This document shows positions 11,445-17,966 of a stretch of DNA of 21,136 bases, in pieces; position 1 is the stretch's first letter; each line of letters begins with the position of its first letter. The stretch covers positions 1 to 21,136 of the IMG/VR virus record IMGVR_UViG_3300032238_001345; one strand, 5' to 3'. The notes beneath the pieces are model-generated. The model did no database searches and was not told the DNA's origin. It saw only the letters and a list, made by a program, of their open reading frames with translations. The DNA is from a virus. Position numbers and translations under genes: made by a program.

Positions 11445-13220
11445 ATGTCTCTTTCAAAAGAACAAATACTACTGGAATATGCTAAATGTGCTCATGATAC
11501 ACCATATGCACTAAGAACATATTTACAAACCTACGATAATACACAATCAAAATACGTACCGTTAGAATTATTCAATGACCAAGTGACTTTGGTTAAAGAT
11601 TATGATACTTGTGAAGAAAATATCGCACTTAAGTATCGTCAGGCTGGGGTATCAACTGTAACGTCTGCTTGGGCATCAAAAAGATTGGTGTTTGCTAAAA
11701 AATCAAAACCAGAAAAAATCCTAATTATCGCAAACAAACTTGATACTGCCGTCGAGATGGCAAATAAAGTTCGTGCGTTTGTTGAACAATGGCCTAATTG
11801 GTTAGGTGTTGGGTTTTCTCCTGAAAAAAATGCAGCAAGGCACTTTAAATTAACTAATGGTTGTGAGGTAAAGGCAGTTGCAACATCAAAAGATGCGCTT
11901 CGTGGTTATACCCCCACTATTCTTATTTTTGATGAGGCTGCATATATCGATGCAGATGAAGATTTTTGGTCTGCGTGTATGGCGTCCCTTTCAACAGGAG
12001 GTAAAGTTATTGTAATTTCAACACCAAACGGATTCGACCCAATTTATTATTCGATATACAGTCAGGCAGTTAAGGGTATGAATGACTTTAGAATTACGGA
12101 AATGTATTGGTTCCGTGACCCTCGTTATTCTAAGGACTTAAAACTTGTTAAAGTTGAAGACATAATTCACTACATGTTAAATAGGGGTGATTATAGAGAT
12201 GAGGATATAGTATTAGACTATTCAGAGATTAAAGTTACTGATAGGGATTTTGAAGAAATAAAACAAAAAATAGAAAAGGGTTATAAACCCTATTCATCAT
12301 GGTTTGAAGCCATGTCAAAAAAATTAAAGTTTGATAAACGTAAGATTTCACAAGAGTTAGAGTGTAACTTTTTAGGTTCAGGGGATAACGTAATACCACC
12401 TGAAACCATGAAAAAAATTAAAGAAAATTATATCCAAGAACCTGAAAATAAATTTATGGGTGGAGCATTATGGCAATGGAAAGAGCCTATTGCTGGTCAT
12501 AAATATATTATGGGTATTGACGTATCTCGTGGTGATAGTGAAGACTTTACAACTTTTACAATCATTGATTTTGATGATAGAGAGCAAGTATTAGAGTATA
12601 TTGGAAAAGTACCTCCCGACGTAGTTGCGGAAATTGCGTTTAAATGGGCGACTATGTATAACGCCTTTATTGTTACCGATATTACCGGTGGTATGGGTGT
12701 TGCGACATCACGTAAATTACAAGAACTTGGTTATAAAAACCTATATGTCGATGGAATAAATCCCGCCGATAAATGGAAATGGGACCCAAAACAAAATGAT
12801 AAAATTCCTGGAATTAACTTTAATTCAAAAAGGGTTTTAATAGTTCAAGCATTTGAAGAGGCGTTAAGATTTGGTTTTATTATTAGGTCACAAAGATTAT
12901 TTAATGAACTTAACACATTTGTTTATGTGAACGGAAGACCTGACCACCAAAAAGGTCAACATGATGATTTAATTATGGCTATGGCCATGGCTATTTATGT
13001 TGGGGAATCTTCATTTGCAAAATTAGAAAAGGCAACAGAACAAGCAAAGGCGATGATTGAATCTTGGACTACGGAAAAACGGGATTTCAAAGATTCATCG
13101 TCAAATTTTAATCCAGGAATACCAGTAGATATTTATAATCAATATAGGTCGGGAAGTTATCAAACAACAAAGAATGATTATGAAAAGTATTTATGGTTAT
13201 TCGGGGGTAAAAGAGTTTAA
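11445..13220 (+). CDS. terL: Terminase large subunit (T4 gp17-like packaging ATPase-nuclease)
   Basis: 591 aa. ATPase: KYRQAGVST (63-71) in the Walker A position, LIFDEAAYI with D163-E164 (Walker B), and the coupling motif VISTPNG (190-196). Nuclease (RNase H fold): GIDVSRGDSED with D359, VTDITGG with D412, and GQHDDLIMA with D507/D508. Together these are the three-part arrangement of gp17, which packages DNA through the portal and cuts concatemers at headful. The P-loop lacks Lys in the GK[ST] position; K63 at its N-terminal edge may substitute, as in lambda-type terminases. The C-terminal 70 residues after the nuclease (TEQAKAMIESWTTEKRDFK) are polar. It follows the previous stop by 3 nt, with the portal 38 nt downstream. 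Confidence 0.95.
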   Translation: MSLSKEQILLEYAKCAHDTPYALRTYLQTYDNTQSKYVPLELFNDQVTLVKDYDTCEENIALKYRQAGVSTVTSAWASKRLVFAKKSKPEKILIIANKLDTAVEMANKVRAFVEQWPNWLGVGFSPEKNAARHFKLTNGCEVKAVATSKDALRGYTPTILIFDEAAYIDADEDFWSACMASLSTGGKVIVISTPNGFDPIYYSIYSQAVKGMNDFRITEMYWFRDPRYSKDLKLVKVEDIIHYMLNRGDYRDEDIVLDYSEIKVTDRDFEEIKQKIEKGYKPYSSWFEAMSKKLKFDKRKISQELECNFLGSGDNVIPPETMKKIKENYIQEPENKFMGGALWQWKEPIAGHKYIMGIDVSRGDSEDFTTFTIIDFDDREQVLEYIGKVPPDVVAEIAFKWATMYNAFIVTDITGGMGVATSRKLQELGYKNLYVDGINPADKWKWDPKQNDKIPGINFNSKRVLIVQAFEEALRFGFIIRSQRLFNELNTFVYVNGRPDHQKGQHDDLIMAMAMAIYVGESSFAKLEKATEQAKAMIESWTTEKRDFKDSSSNFNPGIPVDIYNQYRSGSYQTTKNDYEKYLWLFGGKRV

Positions 13221-13258
13221 TTTAACTTTTATCAACTTATCATTTAAATAAAAATATT

Positions 13259-15082
13259 ATGGCAGAACAAAAATATACGGTATGGCAAAGATTGGGTAAG
13301 GTTTTTGGACCTAACGCGACTTTAGACCAACAATCTCCCGTTTTTAAGTTTGATAAAAAAGAATTATTAAAAACTACAGATAAAACTGAGTTTGAAAAAG
13401 AAAAACTACAGGCTCAACAAACCATGTACATTGGTAAACAATGGCAAAAAGTTGAGAGTAATTTATATACACAAGCGGTTTATTATGAACCAACTCGTAT
13501 GGCGTCATATTACGATTATGAGTCTATGGAGTATACCCCAGAAATTTCTGCTGCACTTGATATCTATGCTGAAGAATCTACAACACCTGATAAAGATGGA
13601 TACATGTTACAGATTTATTCTGAGTCAAAAAGAATTAAGTCAGTTCTTGCTGACTTATTTAATAATAGATTAGATATAAACACTAACTTACCTATGTGGA
13701 CAAGAAACACTTGTAAGTTTGGTGATAATTTTGTTTATTTAAAACTAGACCCCGAAAAAGGTATTGTTGGTTGTCAACAATTACCAAATATTCAAATTGA
13801 AAGATTAGAAAAAGGGATGAGGTTCCAACCTGATAAGTATTCACAAGAAATGGAAAACGACGCTTTGAAGTTTACTTGGAAAGAAAAGAATATGGAATTC
13901 AACACATGGGAGATTGGTCACTTTAGAATTTTAGGTGATGATAGAAAACTTCCATATGGGACATCTATGTTAGAAAAAGCAAGACGTATTTGGAAGCAAC
14001 TTTTATTATCAGAAGATGCTATGTTAATATATCGTGTATCAAGAGCTCCTGAAAGAAGGGTATTTAAAGTATTCGTCGGAAACATGGATGACAAAGATGT
14101 TGATGCATACGTACAAAGAGTCGCTAGTAAATTTAAAAGAGACCAAATTTCTGACCCACAAACCGGTAATGTTGATATGAGATATAATCAGTTGGCGGTT
14201 GACCAAGATTTCTTTATTCCTGTTCGTGACCCCGCAGCAACAAATCCAATAGAAACTTTACCGGGTGGAACAAACTTGGCGGAGATTGCGGATATTGAGT
14301 ATATCCAAAAGAAACTTGTTACCGCTTTAAGAATACCTAAAGCTTATTTAGGGTTTGAAGAGGCTGTGGGTGATGGTAAAAACTTATCATTATTAGATAT
14401 TAGATTTGCTAGAACAATTAACAGAATTCAAAAATCTATGATTGCCGAACTTAATAAAATTGCAATCATTCATTTATTCTTATTAGGTTTTGAAGATGAG
14501 TTAACAAACTTTACTTTAGGGTTAACTAACCCATCTAAACAATCAGATTTATTAGGTATTGAAGTTTGGAAAGAAAAAATAACTCTTTATAAAGATGCCG
14601 TTGCCGAAATTGCAAATAGTGTGGCACCTGTATCAGCATCTTGGGCTAAGAAACACATTTTAGGATTCTCTGATGAAGAAATTAGATTAGATATCCAACA
14701 ACAAAGAGTAGAAAGGGCGGTAGCCGCTGAATTGGCAAAAACTGCAGAGGTAATTACAAATACAGGTTTATTTGACAATATTGATAAATTGTATGGTAAA
14801 AAAGAAGGTGAAAAACCAGCTGAAGGTGGTGAAGCCGGTGGGGCAACTCCTGATATGGGTGGAGCACCTGATATGGGTGGAGCACCTGATATGGGTGGAG
14901 CACCTGAAGTTCCTGAACCACCTGCGGGAGGTGAAGTTACACCTGAATCTTTTAATAAAGATGACTTAAATTTGTTACTTGAAGAACACCTATTTGGGCA
15001 AAATGATTTTATGAATTTAGGTAAAGGAAGAAATTCACTTGTCGAAATAGATGACAAACTTAAAGATTTATTAAATAGGTAA
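13259..15082 (+). CDS. gp20: Portal vertex protein (T4 gp20-like)
   Basis: 607 aa. Recognised by RMASYYDYESMEYTPEISAA near residue 80, ALDIYAEEST, WEIGHFRILGDDRKLPYGTS and LEKARRIWKQLLLSEDAMLI. The region LVTALRIPKAYLGFEEAVGD, then LDIRFARTINRIQKSM is the typical stem/crown stretch of T4-type portals. It forms the dodecameric ring at the packaging vertex that nucleates head assembly and receives TerL. Beyond residue about 520 there is a low-complexity tail with three PDMGGA repeats and a short acidic helical end (DDLNLLLEEHLFGQNDF), which gp20 of T4 does not have. No TATATTTAT element precedes it in the 38-nt gap after terL, so it is probably co-transcribed. Confidence 0.93.
   Translation: MAEQKYTVWQRLGKVFGPNATLDQQSPVFKFDKKELLKTTDKTEFEKEKLQAQQTMYIGKQWQKVESNLYTQAVYYEPTRMASYYDYESMEYTPEISAALDIYAEESTTPDKDGYMLQIYSESKRIKSVLADLFNNRLDINTNLPMWTRNTCKFGDNFVYLKLDPEKGIVGCQQLPNIQIERLEKGMRFQPDKYSQEMENDALKFTWKEKNMEFNTWEIGHFRILGDDRKLPYGTSMLEKARRIWKQLLLSEDAMLIYRVSRAPERRVFKVFVGNMDDKDVDAYVQRVASKFKRDQISDPQTGNVDMRYNQLAVDQDFFIPVRDPAATNPIETLPGGTNLAEIADIEYIQKKLVTALRIPKAYLGFEEAVGDGKNLSLLDIRFARTINRIQKSMIAELNKIAIIHLFLLGFEDELTNFTLGLTNPSKQSDLLGIEVWKEKITLYKDAVAEIANSVAPVSASWAKKHILGFSDEEIRLDIQQQRVERAVAAELAKTAEVITNTGLFDNIDKLYGKKEGEKPAEGGEAGGATPDMGGAPDMGGAPDMGGAPEVPEPPAGGEVTPESFNKDDLNLLLEEHLFGQNDFMNLGKGRNSLVEIDDKLKDLLNR
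14849..14902 (+). repeat. Three 18-bp tandem repeats in the portal C-terminus
   Basis: CCTGATATGGGTGGAGCA is repeated three times in perfect copy, coding PDMGGA. The perfect identity at the DNA level suggests recent expansion. Confidence 0.85.
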
Positions 15083-15089
15083 TATTTAT
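15080..15089 (+). promoter_or_regulatory. Late-promoter-like TAATATTTAT element
   Basis: It overlaps the portal stop codon (TAA at 15080-15082) and ends 12 nt before the ATG at 15102. Confidence 0.45.
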
Positions 15090-15101
15090 AGTAAAAAGAA
15101 C

Positions 15102-15833
15102 ATGACAAAATTTGGTGAAATAAAAAGTAAAATAGAAAAAACCGGAGCAGATTTATTTGGTAAAAATAACTTCCAAAAATTTATGGTTGGTTTTAAATCT
15201 AATATTTTAGAGAATAAAGATTTAAGTGAAATATTTTTTATCTACGAAGACCTATCAACAAAAAAGGGGTTAGATAAAGATTTAGCAAATGATTATGTAA
15301 ATGAGTCTATTGAATATTGCCAAATTCTACTTGAAAACAATTATAAAAATTTAATTAAGGTGGATAAATGGTTGTCTAGTTTTTCATCAGAATACCAAAA
15401 CAATTATAAAGATATTGATACTATCGTTTATAATAATTCTATTAAAAATTTAGAAACAGTTTTAGAGTCTAAGAAAAAAGTTATTAATACTATTATTTCT
15501 GAAAATAAAGTTACTGAAATTAAAGAATCTATTAACTTACCAATATCAACAATGATTAAAGTTGCTGAGTCACAACTTGAAAAAGAAATCAGTACACTTT
15601 CAGAATCAGAACAAAAAGAAGTTACTTCGATATTAAAATTATCAAAAGATGAATTAAACACAGAATTTAACACTATAAAAGAATCTGTTATTTCAAACTT
15701 AAAAAATTCATTAAACGAATCAAAAGAAGACGACATCAAAAAAATGATTAGTCAAACTATTGATAAGGTTAAAGAATCTAATTGTACACATTACGATTTA
15801 TACAAATTAAAAAAATTAAGTTCGGGGTTATGA
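15102..15833 (+). CDS. Helical 243-aa protein, possible prohead core component
   Basis: No family recognised. Almost entirely helix-forming and charged, with the C-terminal half repeating a Lys/Glu/Ser heptad-like pattern (ESQLEKEISTLSESEQKEVT, LNTEFNTIKESVISNLKNSL) that suggests a coiled coil. It lies between portal and prohead protease, where T4 carries the small core genes 67 and 68, so a scaffold/core role is reasonable by synteny. No sequence similarity to those proteins can be claimed. The stop TGA overlaps the next ATG (ATGA at 15830-15833). Confidence 0.65.
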   Translation: MTKFGEIKSKIEKTGADLFGKNNFQKFMVGFKSNILENKDLSEIFFIYEDLSTKKGLDKDLANDYVNESIEYCQILLENNYKNLIKVDKWLSSFSSEYQNNYKDIDTIVYNNSIKNLETVLESKKKVINTIISENKVTEIKESINLPISTMIKVAESQLEKEISTLSESEQKEVTSILKLSKDELNTEFNTIKESVISNLKNSLNESKEDDIKKMISQTIDKVKESNCTHYDLYKLKKLSSGL

Positions 15834-16132
15834 GTTCAAAGAAATACTTTTTTGGTTGGGGAAACATAAAAAAGGGTATTACTGAACTTATACGAATCTA
15901 TTCTCACAAACCATCATTTTTTTCTAAAAAAAGAATTGAATCCGGAGTTGCTTTTATTATCGCACAATGGGGTATGGTATTTTATGTTTTAAAGAAATAT
16001 CCTGATTTATCTATGGCGGATATTATAATGTGGGCATCAATAGAATTTGGGATATCGGGTTATATCCTACATCAGATACAGAAAGAAAAGAAAAGTGAAA
16101 ACACAACCAACGAAGAAAATCAAGAAAATTGA
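15830..16132 (+). CDS. Small two-transmembrane protein, holin-like candidate
   Basis: 100 aa from the ATG at 15830, chosen over the upstream TTG at 15782 because it forms an ATGA overlap with the preceding gene. Residues about 39-54 (SGVAFIIAQWGMVFYVL) and 63-82 (ADIIMWASIEFGISGYIL) are hydrophobic segments separated by KKYPDLS, with a basic N-terminus (KKRIESG) and a charged hydrophilic tail (QKEKKSENTTNEENQEN). That layout fits a class II holin or another small inner-membrane phage protein. No endolysin is visible nearby, so holin is a guess. The 3' end overlaps the convergent bS21 gene by 13 bp. Confidence 0.6.
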   Translation: MSSKKYFFGWGNIKKGITELIRIYSHKPSFFSKKRIESGVAFIIAQWGMVFYVLKKYPDLSMADIIMWASIEFGISGYILHQIQKEKKSENTTNEENQEN

Positions 16133-16311
16133 TTTCTTTTTTTCTGTAAGTAAATTGCTTTATTAACCTGACTTCTTTTCTTAACTGATTTTTTTGTAAA
16201 CTCTTGTCTTTCTCTTAACTTTTCAGTTTGTTTTGTCTTATAAACTTTAAACTTATATTGTTTTAAAGCTTGTTCGATGGATGACGCATTTTTTACTTTT
16301 ATTATAATCAT
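16120..16311 (-). CDS. rpsU: Ribosomal protein bS21 (phage-encoded)
   Basis: 63 aa. MIIIKVKNASSIEQALKQYK is followed by LRERQEFTKKSVKKRSQVNK and AIYLQKK. This fits bS21: short N-terminal strand, S-I-x-x-A-L-K-x-Y-K, then LR-x-RQ-x-FTK-x-SV-K-R, and a basic C-terminus, at normal length. bS21 sits on the 30S platform next to the 3' end of 16S rRNA. In Flavobacterium ribosomes it helps hide the anti-Shine-Dalgarno. Phage bS21 homologues are known and are thought to replace the host protein and bias initiation to phage mRNAs. It is the only minus-strand gene within the head cluster and has its own TATATTTAT element. Confidence 0.88.
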   Translation of the reverse strand: MIIIKVKNASSIEQALKQYKFKVYKTKQTEKLRERQEFTKKSVKKRSQVNKAIYLQKKRNQFS

Positions 16312-16330
16312 ATTTTTTTACTTTATTAAT

Positions 16331-16339
16331 ATAAATATA
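16331..16339 (-). promoter_or_regulatory. Late-promoter-like TATATTTAT element of the bS21 gene
   Basis: On the minus strand TATATTTAT ends 19 nt before the ATG at 16311. Confidence 0.45.
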
Positions 16340-16355
16340 ACAGAAAAACTCAATT

Positions 16356-16386
16356 TTGACAATTCTGTTTATATATCTTACTTTTA
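16356..16386 (+). promoter_or_regulatory. Weak Bacteroidota-type promoter
   Basis: TTG (16356-16358), a 20-nt spacer, then TACTTTTA (16379-16386), one base off TAnnTTTG. It lies 28 nt before the ATG at 16415. Confidence 0.3.
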
Positions 16387-16414
16387 TAAAAAATAAACAT
16401 GAAAGATATGATTA

Positions 16415-16864
16415 ATGAAGAAAGGAAAAACATCAAAACTAAACATTTTTGATGATGCCAAATGTTTTTACGGAACAGTAGATTCAAAAAATTTAAAATC
16501 CATTTACGTAGTTTTACAGACTTGGATTGAGCCTCTAACTTTAGACGAAAATTGGAACCGATTGGTCGGTGAAATAAAAAGACAAATTCAACACACATTA
16601 TTAGAGGTGGTAGACACTCAGACTTTTGAAAGAAAACAAATAGTCGATTTAGATTTAAGAACGAGTGGAATACAAAAAAATAAAAAAAGTTTTATGAATA
16701 TAGAAATTACACTATTCATACACAATAATATACACGACTTTAAATCCCCCATTTTAAGAGACAAGATTAAAAAAATTCTTAATTCAGTATACAAAGATGA
16801 CCTTAAACAAAATAAACATTTTACACTTAGTAAAACAAAAGTAGTAGAATTCAAAGAAAGCTAA
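16415..16864 (+). CDS. 149-aa protein of unknown function
   Basis: No family recognised. Starts MKKGKTSKLNIFDDAKCFYG, has YVVLQTWIEPLTLDENWNRL and a Lys-rich C-terminal half with MNIEITLFIHNNI, suggesting a mixed alpha/beta domain. Basic overall. It lies directly upstream of the prohead protease (21 nt) and may belong to the head-assembly set. Two other ATGs just upstream (16399, 16408) are in a different frame that stops after 17 codons, so 16415 is the best start. Confidence 0.65.
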   Translation: MKKGKTSKLNIFDDAKCFYGTVDSKNLKSIYVVLQTWIEPLTLDENWNRLVGEIKRQIQHTLLEVVDTQTFERKQIVDLDLRTSGIQKNKKSFMNIEITLFIHNNIHDFKSPILRDKIKKILNSVYKDDLKQNKHFTLSKTKVVEFKES

Positions 16865-16871
16865 TATTTAT
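16862..16871 (+). promoter_or_regulatory. Late-promoter-like TAATATTTAT element of the protease gene
   Basis: It overlaps the upstream stop codon (TAA at 16862-16864), as the copy at 15080 does, and ends 14 nt before the ATG at 16886. Confidence 0.5.
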
Positions 16872-16885
16872 CTTTAAAAGAACTT

Positions 16886-17599
16886 ATGAAAATATTAGGA
16901 CCTAGTGATACAGGTAAAGGTATATTAGTTGAGTGGGATGCAGGAATTATTAATCCTAACGAACCACGTAATCAAAGTATTATACGTGAATCTTATGGAC
17001 AATTAGAACATTCTAAACCATTTGAATTTTATGCAACTCTTCAAAAGTGGGGTGTTCCAAATAGAAACGGGAGAGTATACCCTGAAAAAATATTAAGAAG
17101 AGAATCTGAAAAATACCAAGATGCCATTAAACGTGGTATGTCTATTTCAGAATTAAATCACCCTGAATCTTCTTTAATTGACCTTGATAGAGTATCTCAC
17201 CTTATTACTGAGATGTGGTGGGAAGGTAATGTATTAATGGGTAAGGTTAAATTATTAACTACACCAGGTTTTCATGAAAGAGGTATTGTATCATCTAAGG
17301 GTGATGTTGCGGCTAACATGATGAGACAAGGTGTTACCATGGGAGTATCTTCTCGTGGTGTTGGTTCATTAGTTAAAAAGGGTGACCAAAACGAAGTTCA
17401 AGATGATTTTGAATTAATTTGTTTTGACCTTGTATCTTCACCATCTACACCTGGAGCGTATCTTTACTTGAATAAAGAAGATAGACCAAGATATGAAGAA
17501 AAATTATCAGAACACGATAATACTTCAGTTAGTAGTGGGGGTGGATTAGAAAAATCTGTTGACTTAATGAAAAGATTGTCCGATTATTTAGGAAAGTAA
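16886..17599 (+). CDS. gp21: Prohead core protease (T4 gp21-like, peptidase U9/S77)
   Basis: 237 aa, close to the usual length. FYATLQKWGVPNRNGRVYPE near residues 49-67, ISELNHPE with H92, and GVTMGVSSRGVGSL with S155/S156 form the herpes-assemblin-like Ser-His core. VQDDFELICFDLVSSPSTPG with D181 is the conserved end of the domain. It cleaves scaffold, capsid precursor and internal proteins after (I/L)-x-E inside the prohead, then is itself degraded. That specificity underlies the cleavage sites proposed elsewhere in this window. The tail after residue 200 (Ser/Gly-rich, then VDLMKRLSDYLGK) is likely processed. Confidence 0.93.
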   Translation: MKILGPSDTGKGILVEWDAGIINPNEPRNQSIIRESYGQLEHSKPFEFYATLQKWGVPNRNGRVYPEKILRRESEKYQDAIKRGMSISELNHPESSLIDLDRVSHLITEMWWEGNVLMGKVKLLTTPGFHERGIVSSKGDVAANMMRQGVTMGVSSRGVGSLVKKGDQNEVQDDFELICFDLVSSPSTPGAYLYLNKEDRPRYEEKLSEHDNTSVSSGGGLEKSVDLMKRLSDYLGK

Positions 17600-17609
17600 A
17601 AAATTTATT

Positions 17610-17819
17610 ATGGACGAAAAGTATTTTGTAGCAAAAATCACAACTGATATGGTTGATGATAACACAGGTAAGATTAAAAAAATGAGAGAAGAAAAACTTG
17701 TGAGAGGTTTTTCACCGACAGATGTCGAAGCGAAAGTAACGAAAGTTTACGAAACCTATTCAATGGATTGGAGAATTACAGCAATTGTTGAAAGTAAAAT
17801 CGACGAAGTTATCGAATAA
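17610..17819 (+). CDS. Small DUF4494-like protein
   Basis: 69 aa. KYFVAKITTDMVDDNTGKIK, then EEKLVRGFSPTDVEAKVTKV resembles the DUF4494 pattern common in Bacteroidota (Y/F-F-x-x-K-x ... K-x-x-E-x-x-L-V-x-x-x-S-F-T-E-A-E-A). Function unknown. It starts 10 nt after the protease stop with no promoter of its own and ends just before a strong terminator. So it is co-expressed with the protease and separated from the scaffold gene. Confidence 0.55.
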   Translation: MDEKYFVAKITTDMVDDNTGKIKKMREEKLVRGFSPTDVEAKVTKVYETYSMDWRITAIVESKIDEVIE

Positions 17820-17835
17820 TTTTTTTAAATTATTT

Positions 17836-17865
17836 AAAAAGGGGGACAATAAGTCCCCTTTTTTT
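17836..17865 (+). terminator. Rho-independent terminator between protease and scaffold units
   Basis: GGGGAC (17842-17847), loop AATAA, GTCCCC (17853-17858), then seven T. The stem can extend by A-T pairs (AAAAAG / CTTTTT). Confidence 0.9.
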
Positions 17866-17920
17866 ATGCCCAATTTTTTTTGTCTATCTACATTAAAATA
17901 AGAACTTTTTCAAACTAAGG

Positions 17921-17929
17921 TATATTTAT
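17921..17929 (+). promoter_or_regulatory. Late-promoter-like TATATTTAT element of the scaffold/capsid unit
   Basis: It lies after the terminator and 37 nt before the ATG at 17967. It is the only such element before both the scaffold and the major capsid genes, so it should be strong. Confidence 0.55.
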
Positions 17930-17966
17930 CTAATAAAAATAAACGCAAAACGCATTGCAATATAAA

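Noticed and set aside
13128-13137. GATATTTATA inside the terL gene as a promoter for the portal
   Set aside because: It lies in coding sequence (VDIYNQ) 120 nt before the portal start; a chance match in AT-rich DNA is likely.
14587-15108. 173-aa minus-strand frame opposite the portal gene
   Set aside because: Low-complexity Ser/Pro/Gly shadow of the portal repeats; no start context or family.
16399-16452. 17-codon frame MKDMINEERKNIKTKHF upstream of the 149-aa gene
   Set aside because: Very short, overlaps the start of 16415 and has no supporting signal; probably chance.
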